Source: Diphasiastrum complanatum (lineage: Eukaryota > Streptophyta > Lycopodiopsida > Lycopodiales > Lycopodiaceae). Taken from it: 64,000 nt of DNA. Location of the stretch: positions 9,359,466 to 9,423,465 of the forward strand of contig CM055115.1 in assembly GCA_029204225.1 (NCBI GenBank), given 5' to 3'. This document shows positions 1 through 11,039 of this stretch, piece by piece (positions within the stretch are counted from its first letter, which is position 1; each line of letters starts with the position of its first letter). A program made the position numbers and the translations under genes. The notes beneath the pieces were generated by a model. That model was not told the origin of the DNA and did not search any database. It worked only from the letters and a program-made list of their open reading frames with translations.

Positions 1-805
1 AACATACCATTGTTCATTGTCATCTTCTTGGAGAGAGAGAGAGAGAGAAGCTTGGAGAGAAAGGGAAGGAGTAGAAGTTGTTGTGCTTGGTGCCTCCCAT
101 CTCTTCCACTTCCTATTTGTGCTCAATCCACAGAGACAAGGAGGAGGAAAGGAGAAGAGGCTGATCTGCCTTGGTGCCTTCCACTCTAATTTCTTTGTTG
201 GATCTTTACTCTAAATTCTGTTCATTTTCATTGATATTGATCTGTTTCCCAGCCTTTAGCACTGTGTTACCATTGTTTGTGGATTTCTGAATTGTTTTTT
301 CTGCCATCTCTAACATTTGGTTGCAGATCTTGGAAGGGTGTAGATTGCACTGGGATTAATCTTGTAGATTGTTGTCATTAATCTTGTGTCTGTAGAGCTT
401 GCAATTGTGGAAAGCTTTGTTGTTACATTCACAAGGTTCTGTGACTTATTTAAAGATTGTTTGTTATCCAAGAAGGCAGTCATTGCCTTGTTTATTGCTG
501 ATCACTAAGGCTTTCAAAGCTTTGTCAGTAGTTTTGAGGGAAGCCCAATGAACAGAGCCTATTCATTGCTAGTTTTCTGAGAAGTTATTGATTTGTTTGG
601 GATCCAATACCCCGTGGGCCTGTCAAAAAGCAGAGTACATATCTCTAGTTTTGCTTGAGGCCATTTTTCTGCCTGTTAAAATCATTGGATATTTCCCTAT
701 CTTGTTTACCCTTAAGAAAAAAAACACACAGGCATAGAGCCCTGAGGGCCTGAATGTTTGAAAGAGCTCTGCTTGTTAATGCCTCTAGAAGCCAACTGTG
801 TGCAG
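1..805 (+). repeat. Dispersed repeat A, partial copy
   Basis: From base 3 onward this matches 52251-53071 almost base for base, including the GA run (31-50 here, longer in the other copy) and the end at the tgtgcag at 799-805. The window opens inside the repeat, so its left end is unknown. It contains no convincing reading frame; short frames here cross the GA run. It could be an LTR or untranslated leader of a retroelement, but no TG/CA ends or PBS are visible. Confidence 0.8.
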
Positions 806-1080
806 TTTCTTTTCAAGGAATGAAGAATCTAGTTACTTGAAACCCATCATTCTTCTGGAATCTATCTTGCAGTCTATAGAGGTACTTCTTTCCTTCCTGC
901 CAATGGTGAATGCATTCAATGCATTGCTTTCATGTGCCTTTTGAAGATGGCCTACATATTGTGAGAGTATCAGTCTTTGAAGACAACGATGTGTTACTGA
1001 GCCACTTTCTGCTCTTCCATCTCTTCATCGTTGCCCTGCTGTGGCTGGTTCCTTCTCCTTGTCTATGTCGTGGCTCGTTA
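806..1080. other. Unassigned flank of the inserted LTR element
   Basis: No gene, RNA or repeat recognised. This is the left side of the site into which the LTR element at 1086-6118 inserted; the matching right side resumes at 6124. A short frame at 910-1128 runs into the LTR and is not credible. Confidence 0.5.
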
Positions 1081-1085
1081 GATAG
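1081..1085. repeat. Target-site duplication, left copy
   Basis: gatag immediately precedes the LTR terminal TG at 1086; the same five bases follow the other LTR at 6119-6123. Confidence 0.88.
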
Positions 1086-2308
1086 TGTAGCGCATGCATC
1101 CCAAAGGGAGCCGGGAACCACGACTTAGCTTCCTAGCCTTCAACTCTTGCCATCCAAACCCACTTGACATACAAGCAGCCAACACGCCAACAACGATCAG
1201 ACTTAACCAACTTGAAGTTCCGAAAACCAACATTGAGATCCAACCTGGCGCCATGCCAGATCGAGGGTCTCGATGTGGGTGACTTCCCTCCAAGCAAGCC
1301 GCCCGACATACATCAAACTTAACCAACTCGAAGCTTCATTACAAACGAGTAACATCCAATCCAAGCAAGCGGTCTGACTTACATCAGACTTAACCAACTG
1401 AAAGCTTTGTCACGAGTGCTGGAAGCCAACCTGGCGCCACGCCAGACTGGACAGCCATTAACAGGTAACTTCCACCCAAGCAAGCCATCCAACTTAGCCG
1501 ATAGGTTAGATCCCATTCCCCAAGAGCTTAACCCATTCACGTTCATGCAAGGAACACTCAGAAATACAAGCCCCGACGGATATGGAGACAACAAATTCCT
1601 GGACCAAATGGTCCCGACAGCATACCGCTGGCACCACGGACCAAATGGTCCCGACGGCATACCGTCGGCGTCCGGGGATATGACCCTCAGCTATGTGCCA
1701 ATTTAAAAATTTTGAAGCGGCCTTACAACTGGTGCTTTTACCGAATATTGAAACCCAGAAGGTAATCAAAGTCAGTTTGAGAAAAATCCCACTTTATTGA
1801 TAAATATGAGAAGGTTACATTTCAAGTGTGTGACAGACCCTAGTCTTCGGGGAGCTGGCATGCCAAGGCGAGTGCCAGGACAACATTCTAGCAAGGGAGG
1901 CTGAGACTTGCTTGGAGCTCGTCCTGAGTCGCAACCCGCACTCCCCTATAGTATTGATGGGATTTGGCACCCCCCCTCATACCAAGCACTCTACCCAGGT
2001 TGGTAAAGCACATTTTTCTCTCTCTAGAGAGTCTTTTTCTGTCTCTATATTTTATTGATCCCCAGGCTTCTTCTAATCATGCCTAGATCGTGTGAGGTGA
2101 TTGCACATCGATCTGAGTTCTCTGGACTTCGCTAGAACTGATCAAAGATTTTCAGCCATAGGAACTTGGCGCCGGCTGGATTTTGGTCACAGTGGCGCTG
2201 GGAGCGGCGCCGACGCGCGCCGGGAGCAGTAGGGTAGCTGCTGGTGCCGGGGACAATGCTGGCGCCAGTGGCGTCGGAAGTAACGCTTGTAAAGGTAGCT
2301 TTACAACA
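1086..2308 (-). repeat. 3' LTR of the non-autonomous element
   Basis: Begins TGTAGCGCA and ends TTTACAACA on the plus strand; element-sense ends are TGTTGTAAAG and GCGCTACA. It aligns end to end with 4898-6118, with scattered substitutions and small indels. The part near 2170-2290 is rich in GGCGCC motifs. Short frames inside it recur in both LTRs and look like chance frames, not genes. Confidence 0.92.
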
Positions 2309-2322
2309 TCCACCCCACCTTT
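2309..2322 (-). other. Polypurine tract of the non-autonomous element
   Basis: Read on the minus strand this is a purine run rich in GGTGGGGTGGA directly before the TGTTGT of the LTR, the position expected for priming plus-strand DNA synthesis. Confidence 0.8.
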
Positions 2323-4168
2323 ATAAAATCTGATGTCCTCATCAGATGTAAAATTAAAGTAAAGGTGTCTCCCAATTAAAAATAACTATACATCTAAGCT
2401 ACTTGGCACAGTACTCAATTTACTGGCCACTTTTTATTAACATTGAAGCTGGCACACCACAAGTTGGAGGCTCAGATCTTTGTACTGAAAAATTACATAA
2501 CTTAAAATATCTCTTTGTCTGAGAAAAGCGTAGATTTTATATCGCTTTCATAAAATCCAAGAACCTTATTAACTGGTGACAGAGGCCTTTCTTTGAAATG
2601 TTCACCCCTGTCGCTTCTGACTTTCGACTTTGGAACTCCTTTGAGCTCCTGATTTGTCCTTGATGCACTTTGTGTTGAGCTCCCTGAGATCCAGATTTGA
2701 TCAGTTCCGCACATGTATCAAGGCTCCCTGAGCCAAAGGATTTATCGTTTGATTGCCCACTTTATGGTCCACTCCATGCCTTGTTGCTTCTGCACCTTGA
2801 TTTCTCTCCTTGTCCCAGCCTGATCTTGATACATTTCCTTCTTGGCTCTTTAAGGTAGGCAAAGATTGAGTACTCCGCAATGCACCTCTCACTTAGCTTG
2901 AAGTAGCTCTTTGAATAAGCCCAAATGTAACCATTGACCTCGTGGAAAGCCAAAGGGTCACACCAGTTTGATCCGCATACGAACTATCTCTTAGCGTTTT
3001 GTTTGAAGCACCATGTCCATCACGCAAAACTTGACTTTCACAATTCCATCACTGGTCAGTTGCCTCACAGTCAAAACAAGAAGTGTACATCGAGCTTGGC
3101 TTCAATTAGCTCTCTTTGAATCAAACACATGCACCCAGAGTTTGCACTAGTCCGATCTCAATACGAACTGTCCCTTAGCGTTCGTTCGAAATACCAAGTC
3201 TCTCATGCAAGACTCAACTTTCACAGTTCCTTCATTGATCAGCTGCCTTACACGTGACACAAGCTATTGTACTCATATTTTTCTCATCATTGCTGGTCCA
3301 GAGAAAGCCTATAACAAGCTTTCCTTTCCACAACAAAAACTTGTCAACTTATTAGGTCCAAAGTTCGCCATTCTTCTCGTGTGAGTATGGCTAGGTCACC
3401 TTGAATTTGCCCCCGTTTTTATCAACTTTCATTCAAAATTTGCCCCAGGAGAGAGGTGTGTGTGATAGTTCCCCTCCACTTATAAAATTAGCTGATCGGA
3501 CTTAGAGTATAGTTCTTCGGACAAAAAGCCTTTCCAACACTTTGCTTCCCATCTGCTAGGATTATGGCTCGATCCAACTTGTTGCCAATTTCTGAAGAGG
3601 ATCCTAGTCTTTCCCCTTTAAGGAAAAACCCAACTGATACTGGATATCACCCATGCTCAGTAAGTTTCAGTTCCGAAGGTGGCCGTCCCAAAATGAAGAC
3701 CAACTACTCCATGGAAGATCTCCCCTGAAATTGCCCTTTCCAACTTTTGACTTCCTGCTTGCGTCTGGTAGGCGTTGTCGCAAATGAAACTAACCCAAGA
3801 AATAGGCTAGCCATCCATCCTTTACAAACATTGAGTCGTTTCGTTGCCGTTCACGTGCGAGTACTTGAACTGCAAATCCGTCCCACAAATTTTGTAGTCC
3901 TCTTCGTTTGATGGTATCAGCCTTCAAAAGAAAGGTTCCTTCTCGAGCCATCAGTTCCTTGTATCACAAGCAATCATGCAAACCAGGCAAAGCACGAGTA
4001 CTAAGACTCACCATGAATACATACAAGTAAGACACTCAGGCAGGTTTACTAACAAGTAACAAAGACAAGGTCCCCCTTTCAGATGGTCCTGCCAACGGAC
4101 CTTTGCCTGGACGTGCCCATACAAATCGATCACAGAATCAGCCCACATAGGACACCCCTCCAACTATC

Positions 4169-4815
4169 CGTGCTTTCACATTAAGCAGCACATTGCCTCA
4201 GTCACACCCCACCACTTTTTGGTTGATAGCCCTTATAGTTAAACGATCGGCAGCATACCCCCCAATCGTGGACGCACCCGTGCTTTCACCGTTAGGTAGC
4301 ACATTTCCTCAGTAACGTCCCCACCAAATTTGGTCTATAGCCCTTCTAGCTAAACGAACGGCAGCTATCCTTGAATATACCACCCCCGTGGACGCACCCG
4401 TGCTTTCACCGTTAGGCAACACATTGCCTCAGTAACGCCCCCACCAAATCTAGTTGATAGCCCTTATAGCTAAACGATCGGCAGCATACCACCCAAGTCG
4501 TGGACGCACCCGTGCTTTCACCGTTAGGCAGCACATTGCCTCAGTAACGCCCCCACCAAATTTGGTCGATAGCGAATAGGTGGCTATCGCGAATATGTCA
4601 CCCCGCACCCCACAAGGCACAGACCATGCTTACACCAACCTAATGGCAGCACATTGCCTCATCTGTCCTACGTGCAGACGGCGCCAGGCCCGAACCGCGG
4701 AAACTGACCGTGCTTACACATCAAGGGTAGCACCTTGACTCATCAAGCCCCCGTTCTGCCAACCACCCCGACTGTGGACGCACCCGTGCTTACACTGTGG
4801 GCAGCACCTTGCACA
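4169..4815. repeat. Degenerate ~110-120 bp tandem array beside the PBS
   Basis: The start motif cgtgcttt recurs at 4169, 4279, 4399 and 4511 (spacings 110, 120, 112) and in diverged form near 4625, 4709 and 4785. Each of the first units carries a gcacattgcctcagt-like block and a block reading gatagccctt plus a cggcag motif. The last units are shorter and more diverged. Unit sizes vary and the units are continuous repeat, so this is not a CRISPR array. Confidence 0.85.
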
Positions 4816-4882
4816 ACAGTTGTCTTGATGAACCCCAAACAATGGCCATTTCCTTGAGATCCACATAGTTGACCGACCAGTC

Positions 4883-4895
4883 GGCTCTGATACCA
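4883..4895 (-). other. Primer-binding site (initiator tRNA-Met)
   Basis: On the minus strand this reads TGGTATCAGAGCC, the standard plant retrotransposon PBS. It is two bases from the LTR edge at 4898 and fixes the element's direction. Confidence 0.9.
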
Positions 4896-4897
4896 CA

Positions 4898-6118
4898 TGT
4901 AGCGCAGGCATCCCAAAGGGAGCTGGGAACCACGACTTAGCTTCCTAGCCTTCAACTCTTGCCATCCAAACCCACTTGACATACAAGCAGCCAACTCGCC
5001 AACAACGATTAGACTTAACCAACTTGAAGTTCCGAAAACCAACATTGAGATCCAACCTGGCGCCATGCCAGATCGGGGGTCCCGATGTGGGTGACTTCCC
5101 TCCAAACAAGCCGCCCGACATACATCAAACTTAACCAACTCGAAGCTTTGTTACAAACGAGTAACATCCATTCCAAGCAAGCGGTCTGACTTACATCAGA
5201 CTTAACCAATTGAAAGCTTCGTCATGAGTGCTGGAAGCCAACCTGGCGCCATGCCAGACTGGACAGCCATAAACAGGTTACTTCCACCCAAGCAAGCCAT
5301 CCAACTTAGCCGACAGGTTAGAGCCCGTTCCCCAAGAGCTTAACCCATTCACATTCATGCAAGGAACACTCAGAACCACAAGCCACGACAGATATGGAGA
5401 CAACCAGTTCCTGGACCAAATGATCCCGACAGCATACCGCTAGCGCCACGGACCGAATGGTCCCGACGGCATACCGCTAGCGTCCCGGGATACGACCCTC
5501 AGCTATGTGCCAACTTAAAAATTTTGAAGCGGCCTTACAACTGGCGCTTTTACCGAACACTGAAACCCAGAAGGTAATCAAAGTCAGTTTGATGAAAATC
5601 CTACTTTATTGATAAATCTAAGAAGGTTACATTTCAAGTGTGTGACCGACCCTAGTCTCCGGGGAGCGGGCATGCCAAGGCGAGTGCCAGGACAACATTT
5701 CAGCAAGGGAGGCTGAGACTTGGTTGGAGCTCGCCCTGAGTCGCAACCCGCACTCCCCTATAGTATTGGTGGTATTCGGCACCCCCTCTCATACCAAGCA
5801 CTCTACCCAGGCTGGTAAAGCACGTTTTTCTCTCTAGAAAATCATTTTCTCTCGCTAGATTTTATTGATCCCCAGGCTTCCTTTAATCATGCCTAGATCG
5901 TGTGAGGTGATTGCACATCGATCTGAGCTCTTTGGACTTCACTAAAACCAATCAAAGATTTTCAGCCATAGGAACTTGGCGCCGGTTGGATTCTGGTCAC
6001 AGTGGTGCTGGGAGCGGCGCCAGCACCATTGGCACCGGGAGCAGCAACAGCTGGCGCCAGGGACGATGCTGGCGCCAGTGGCGCCGGAAGTAAAGCTTGT
6101 AAAGGTAGCTTTACAACA
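4898..6118 (-). repeat. 5' LTR of the non-autonomous element
   Basis: Same ends as 1086-2308 and 1221 bp long. The PBS lies just inside it at 4883-4895. Followed directly by the target duplication gatag at 6119-6123. Confidence 0.92.
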
Positions 6119-6123
6119 GATAG
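6119..6123. repeat. Target-site duplication, right copy
   Basis: gatag, identical to 1081-1085. Confidence 0.88.
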
Positions 6124-7125
6124 CCGTGATGTAGCTCCTCACCCTGCCCATTTCCCATCTGTGAAGGAGAGGCCATCACTATGCTCATCCCTCAACCTAT
6201 TCCCGCTCCCTCCTCCAATCTGCCTGCATGCCATCAGATTCGTTTCTTTCCCTCTTGCGACCTCCCTCACCTAACCGCAACCCTGCTCCAGCAGACCTTC
6301 TTCTCCTCTTGTTGCCTGGCTGCGTGGTTTCCTTGCTTGTCTGGCTCGCTCTCCCTCTGGCCACGTTAACCTGCCTGGCCGCGTGGTTTCCCTGCTGCCG
6401 CGATCCTGCCTGCGGTTCCTAACCTACCTAGCCCTGCTTATACTTCATCGCTGTCGTGGTTGCTCCGTGCCCTACGGCTCCTAATTCCTATAACCAAGAA
6501 TCAATGCCTCTGAGGTATAAGAAGTGTATTGTGGAGGGAACCCAGGTTCAAATGCCAACTATTGTTATTTGTGATTATAGCATTGGAGACTTGAAAGCCT
6601 AACTTCTGTTATTGAGATGGACCGACCTTCTACTATGAGACTCATTTGTAGTGTGAGAATGTTTGACTGTTTCATCTAGTCAAGCCAAACCTGAAGTCTT
6701 GCACTCCCTTGAAGATGTTTATGTATGGGTTTGGTGTTTAGGTCACTAATATCCAAGAAAAGCTATTCATCCAAGTGCTATATTTATGAACCATGGACAC
6801 GAATTTGCTCATATGCTATTTAAGCATCTGTCAATCTGTATAGCCTTTGAATGTGAGTGCCCTAGCAAGTGATATACTCCTCATCACCTATTGTTGTCCG
6901 ACTCTTGAGCCTATGAGCCCATTACAATGGCTATTCATCTTTTTGTTGAGCAATGCTGAATCTCTAAGCAAATGAAGAATAGAGTTGTGCTCTTCTAAAC
7001 CATTCTTAGACTCTTGCTCATAAGTCGACTCCATAACCCAATGGAGCTTGAGCTATAATTGTGGTATAGAACGACTTCCGTTAGCAATTTCCTTAGATTG
7101 GCAGTCTATTTGGGGGTCGTTTTAT
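6124..7125. other. No recognisable gene
   Basis: Continuation of the sequence interrupted by the LTR element. It has a pyrimidine-rich stretch with overlapping short frames (6180-6420) but no motif, splice pattern or second copy that I can support. Confidence 0.5.
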
Positions 7126-7735
7126 AATCTTTCATGTACTTTATCAAGAAGAAGTCAAAAGCTTTCAATTGTTTCAGAATCTTCAAGGAGCATGCAAAGA
7201 AAGAAATTGGCAGACAAATCAAAGCCCTGAGGTCCAATAATGGTGGAGAGTACATCTCTACTAAGTTCAAGGAGTATTCCTAGAGCCAAGGCATTGAACA
7301 ACAATTTATCACTCCTTATTTGCCTCAATCTAATGGCTTAGCCGAGAGGAAGAATCGTACCCCGGTCGAGGCAGCCAAATGTATGCTGGCACATGAATCT
7401 TTGTCGAAGAGCTTCTGGGTTGAAGCTCTCCCCACTACAGCTGATGTTCAAAACAAATGTTCGACTAAGGCCCTCGTAGGCAAAACACCACATGAGGTTT
7501 GGACAGGTTCTAAGGCTTCAATGAAGAACCTTCGAGTGTTCGGATGCATCACCTATGCGCAGATCCCAAAGGAGACGAGGAAGAAATTCAACTTCCAAGG
7601 TCTCAAGACCATCCTTATTGGATACACTTCATCTGACCAAGCTATACGATTTTATTCAGTAGGGATACAGTCTTTATCGAGGATCAGTTTGACGATTTCA
7701 AAGGCAAATGCAAAGTTCCATGCAAACCTTTGATG
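7126..7735 (+). pseudogene. Copia integrase remnant
   Basis: Starting near 7130 in a broken frame, the sequence encodes the second catalytic Asp region (NNGGEYISTKF), then after an in-frame stop and from 7320 the NGLAERKNRT motif with the catalytic Glu, the KTPHEVWTG block and the end of the integrase domain (GCITYAQIPKE, ILIGYTSSD). The protease, pre-integrase and first catalytic Asp are missing. The same family appears on the minus strand at 56330-57140 and 26565-27340. It is dead: truncated at both ends and frameshifted after about 7650. Confidence 0.85.
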
Positions 7736-8420
7736 CCTCTGCCTCCAGTACGACAATTCGAGTCTCGGGCTCAAGTGTGCCTATAGTCGATGGACTACCC
7801 GACAACGAGTCAGACAAAGAAGTTGTTGTTACTCAGCAACAACAAATCCAAGGATTGGCAGCCAACGGCACCTCCTCCAAGAAGATCAAACTGAGTGCGC
7901 ACATAGCCCACAGAGTACATTCCTGAGTTTTGGCATGTCTTTTAATACATGAGCCGACTACCGTCGAAGAGGCACTTAGACAACCAGACTTTAATGTTTG
8001 GAGAGAAGCGATGAACATAGAGTATTCCTCTCTGATCAAGAACCAGACATGGTCACTAGTCGAAGCTCCCTCTGGCAACAATCTTATTGATTGCAAATGG
8101 GTCTTTAACATCAAGTACAATGCCAATGGAGCTATGATCGAAGGAAGGCTCGACTAGTAGCACGAGCATTCGCTCAGATCCCCAACATTGACTAAAATGA
8201 GACTTTCAGTCTAGTAGTCAAGCATTCATTGATACGAGCCCTCCTATCATATGTTGCAGCAGCCGACCTTGAAGTACATCAACTCGATGTATAGACAACT
8301 TATTTGAACATAATCATCGAAAAAGACATCTACATGCTCCAGCTTGAAGGATACGTTCACGAAGGTATGAAGCATCATGTCTACAAGCTCCACAAAGCAC
8401 TTTATGGCTGATTCTAATGT
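7736..8420 (+). pseudogene. Copia linker and reverse transcriptase N-terminal remnant
   Basis: Continues the Copia remnant. The integrase-RT linker (7740-7925) is followed by the start of the RT domain: EPTTVEEALRQPDF, NQTWSLVEAP and DCKWVFNIKYN (7950-8130). After a frame break come decayed traces of the QLDV and YMLQLEGY blocks and HKALYG near 8400. The YVDD active site and RNase H are absent, so the copy ends inside RT. Stops at 8155 and 8194 and frame changes show long decay. Confidence 0.8.
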
Positions 8421-8746
8421 CTACTTCAAGTTAATGCAGTAATCTTTTATAATTATCACCTCGTATTGTCTGATGCGAGGGGAAGTAATGCTTCTTACCA
8501 TAATCAGAATACAGTGACAAGTCTGAAATTGTAGTACATACATAAACGATGAATGGCATGTAGTTCCAACTTCTATAATTCCATTATCCAAATTTCATAA
8601 AAGCAAATCACAAATTGTTATAACGTCTATCAGTCTGCAACGTGTAAACAACCTAAAAGTGAAATCCTAAATTCTTCATAGTAAAGCCTGAGGAGATAGG
8701 GCTGAATCATGATACCTAAAGGCCAACTAGTGATGTCTAGCATAGC
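8421..8746. other. No recognisable gene
   Basis: AT-rich stretch between the Copia remnant and repeat B. No motif or second copy recognised. Confidence 0.4.
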
Positions 8747-9024
8747 CTCCTCCTAGTCACCCATGATGTAGTGCAGGCTCTAGCTAAAGACCCTCATCCT
8801 CACCTTGTTGACATATTTGCTTTTCTTTGAAAGACAAATAGCACTTTGGCATGCGGTGCAACTTGAAAATGTGATGCATAGTCCGACATATCTAAATAAA
8901 TAACGAGTACCGAGGTTAACCATAGCATTCTATTACCTAGTCATATTCCAGGCAACTCCCTTGGATCACTTTTTTGGGTTGGTATCCCAAGTGTTTTTTG
9001 GTCCCAAGTTTTAGCCCTCTTAGG
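8747..9024 (+). repeat. Dispersed repeat B, upstream of the host gene
   Basis: Matches 53072-53349 almost base for base. In that second location it is fused directly to the end of repeat A. Here it ends about 80 bp before the TATA box of the BYPASS1-like gene. Its nature is unknown; no TG/CA ends are clear. Confidence 0.8.
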
Positions 9025-9104
9025 GGTCCAATATGCATTTAGTCACGTTCTAGGGTACTACATATTATGTAACGACTAGGGTTTTGAAGGTGTCCAAATA
9101 GCAT

Positions 9105-9112
9105 ATAAATAG
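9105..9112 (+). promoter_or_regulatory. Probable TATA box of the BYPASS1-like gene
   Basis: TATAAATA lies about 400 bp before the ATG at 9503, followed by a GA-rich stretch that would fall in the 5' untranslated leader. Spacing suggests transcription starting near 9135-9145. No other good TATA box is nearer the start codon. Confidence 0.5.
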
Positions 9113-9144
9113 AGATCCATAGAGAGAACACCACACACTTGATT

Positions 9145-9175
<31 letters not shown>

Positions 9176-9220
9176 AGCGAGCGAGAGTGAGAGCGCGAGC
9201 GAGCGAGAGTGAGAGCGCGA
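9145..9220 (+). repeat. GA microsatellite with a 22-bp tandem
   Basis: A (GA)n run at 9145-9170 grades into two copies of a 22-bp unit (9171-9192 and 9193-9214) built of gcgcgagc and gagagtgaga. GA-rich leaders are common in plant genes and can bind GAGA-binding BBR/BPC factors; whether this one does is inference. Confidence 0.8.
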
Positions 9221-9502
9221 ACGATTTGCCAAGAACAGCCTTACTTGAATGCAGACGTGTTGAATGTAAGAGACAGAGGGCGGAACTCAATAAATTCCTT
9301 CGAACCTCTGAGTCAGTGATAATCCGTAGCTGGGTTCGTCGAAAATCTCAAGGCGAATTTTACTTCATAATTTTTTTTTCTTGACAACGTTCTCAAGCTA
9401 TTTCAGAAGGTACAGCGGTAGGCAGGTAGCCTTACCTTGATTTCTGCAAAATACACAGACGGCAAAGGTTGCTTCCTTAACTCTGCCTAAAGAAACAACG
9501 CC

Positions 9503-10447
9503 ATGGTTTTTGTGAATTCGCTGCGATCTCACGGTCATGGTGCTGCCAATATGTCATTTCACGACAATTTGTTGTCATGTCTGCAAAAATTGGAAGAGTC
9601 AATTGGAGATAAGTTTTTCACAATAGACTGGATGCAGTATGCTGTGGATATCCTCAGATCTTCCCTTGCAGCCGTTTTGGATTTAGCGGAGAAGGTTGTT
9701 TTTCCATTAAAATGCTTTAGTACTCTGATGGATGAGACAGTGCGACTTATGAATGTTTATAAAGCTTTGATGACGGGTATTTCCAGATTGCGAATTTATG
9801 GGCCGGTAGTCCATATAGCTGTTGAAGCTCTTCAAGCAGGTGGGGATGATTATGATACCATAGTTCAGGCTCTAAGTCATTGCCGACGAGAGATGTCCAG
9901 AATACATCAAGCAAACAAGCAACTTGTTGATATGAAACTTGAGGCAGAGGAGGAGCTTTGGTATTTTGGTAGCAGATATGCAAAGCAATTTGATCCTTGC
10001 GCAGTAATTTACCCCATGAAGAGCATAATTTCTTTCGTTTCAATGATTCTTCTGTTTGGACTCCTTCACATGGATAGTTCTTACTCCGCTAAACTGATTG
10101 CGATTTGTTCGACGGGCGAATGGGCTAAATCTACGTCTAATTCACATCAAACGCTTATCGAACGAATTGGCTTGCGGTTCAGTGAGGAAACGAAAGAGAA
10201 AATCCTTCTACGAGAATTTGGAAACATGCAAGCTCATGTGGATAATTTTTTCATTGAATTTCAGTCATTTGGAGAACAGGTTCCGCGCTCGTTCGAATTG
10301 CGAATGTCAGATGTTACGGAGCTTCGGCATAGCTTAAACAGTCTGAACTGTGGTTTGGAAAGTTTGGAGTGCACCGTACGTGATCTTTTTGATGACATAG
10401 TCGCGGGTAGGACAAAACTCATTTCTGCAGTAACGAAATTTTGTTGA
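9503..10447 (+). CDS. BYPASS1/ROH1-like (DUF793) protein, single exon
   Basis: 314 residues, uninterrupted, ATG in a strong context (cgccATGG). The family (Arabidopsis BPS1 and ROH1) are plant helical proteins; BPS1 limits a root-derived growth-arrest signal and ROH1 interacts with exocyst. The match rests on the N-terminal region: SFHDNLLSCLQKLEE (18-32), FFTIDWMQYAVDIL (38-51) and DETVRLMNVYKAL (77-89), laid out like the family's SW/WxxxAxExL and D-SVKLLDVCxA blocks. Residues 174-190 are hydrophobic and could be membrane-associated; 250-310 look helical. Single-exon structure fits the family. Upstream are a TATA box and GA-rich leader. It is the only long frame here without transposon motifs or damage. 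Met17 is a possible second start. The last 96 coding bases plus the 3' flank are copied at 18828-19327 and 33080-33466. Family assignment is by pattern recognition and moderately sure; function is inferred. Confidence 0.62.
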   Translation: MVFVNSLRSHGHGAANMSFHDNLLSCLQKLEESIGDKFFTIDWMQYAVDILRSSLAAVLDLAEKVVFPLKCFSTLMDETVRLMNVYKALMTGISRLRIYGPVVHIAVEALQAGGDDYDTIVQALSHCRREMSRIHQANKQLVDMKLEAEEELWYFGSRYAKQFDPCAVIYPMKSIISFVSMILLFGLLHMDSSYSAKLIAICSTGEWAKSTSNSHQTLIERIGLRFSEETKEKILLREFGNMQAHVDNFFIEFQSFGEQVPRSFELRMSDVTELRHSLNSLNCGLESLECTVRDLFDDIVAGRTKLISAVTKFC

Positions 10448-10853
10448 GTGATTCTTCGCTAGTTGCACATCTAGAATGACTATCGCAAGATTCTTTACTA
10501 GCTGGATATTGAGGAGTAACATGGCATCAAATTAACTGACAAAAATAGAAATCTTTTATCGTTGTTTATATTCTTGAAAGGCAAGATAATTGAGGTCTAC
10601 AATTTACTTGGTAGAGAAAATTGTAATTGTGATTGCTCTGTCTCAATTGCTCGTGGCCTTTACTATGGCTCCTTTGTAGTATTACCATTGCGTCAGCATT
10701 TTGCTTAGAATATATCTGAACGGGCACAAAGTTTTACAAGCCAAAAAGAGAACTTAATTCGTTAAGTGTCTTTCAATCAAAAAGAGCATGAACAATATAA
10801 TTTATTAATTACAAAAAAAAAATTAATTTCATCACTACGAGCTATAGGCATAT
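10352..10853 (+). repeat. Donor segment: 3' end of host gene copied elsewhere
   Basis: The last 96 bp of the BYPASS1-like CDS, the stop codon and about 405 bp of 3' flank recur in inverted orientation at 18828-19327 and (10352 to about 10738 only) at 33080-33466. Upstream coding sequence is not copied anywhere in the window, so this locus is the source or the one complete version. Confidence 0.88.
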
Positions 10854-10887
10854 GATCATCAATTGCAATTGTTTAAGGCAGAAGTTC

Positions 10888-10893
10888 AATAAA
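10888..10893 (+). terminator. Possible polyadenylation signal
   Basis: AATAAA 441 bp after the stop codon. The region between is AT-rich with an A run at 10813-10822. Plant poly(A) signals are loose, so this is only a candidate. Confidence 0.3.
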
Positions 10894-11039
10894 CTCAAAT
10901 TTGTGATTGATCCCTTGGGATACAATTCATGAAAGGACAAACTGTTGGAATTGAAATCTTAAGTGTCCTACGATGGCAGAAATCTATCAATACAGTACTT
11001 TTCAATTTTTACAATGTACACACATCCTTGTCATAAGTA

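Larger units (their letters stand above)
2309..4897 (-). other. Non-coding internal region of the element
   Basis: About 2.6 kb between the LTRs. All frames are short and none shows a zinc knuckle, DSGA, integrase or reverse transcriptase motif on either strand. It holds a degenerate tandem array at 4169-4815 next to the PBS. What remains is probably the packaging and priming sequence needed for trans-mobilisation. Confidence 0.8.
1081..6123 (-). mobile_element. Complete non-autonomous LTR retrotransposon (LARD-like)
   Basis: Two LTRs of 1223 and 1221 bp lie in direct orientation and are flanked by the 5-bp target duplication gatag (1081-1085 and 6119-6123). A PBS complementary to initiator tRNA-Met abuts the LTR at 4898 and a purine tract (read on minus) abuts the LTR ending at 2308, so the element reads on the minus strand. 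The 2.59-kb internal region codes for no gag, protease, integrase or reverse transcriptase. It must have moved with proteins supplied by another element. It is longer than a TRIM and shorter than classical LARDs. The intact TSD and PBS make this the structurally cleanest insertion in the window. Confidence 0.92.

Noticed and set aside
1379-1769. Overlapping frames of 87-99 codons
   Set aside because: They lie in an LTR, occur on both strands, and are not preserved in the other LTR.
4169-4815. CRISPR-like array
   Set aside because: Units are ~110-120 bp, continuous and diverging with no spacer/repeat alternation, inside a plant LTR element.
9039-9384. Two short frames across the GA run
   Set aside because: Repeat artefacts in the likely 5' leader of the BYPASS1-like gene.
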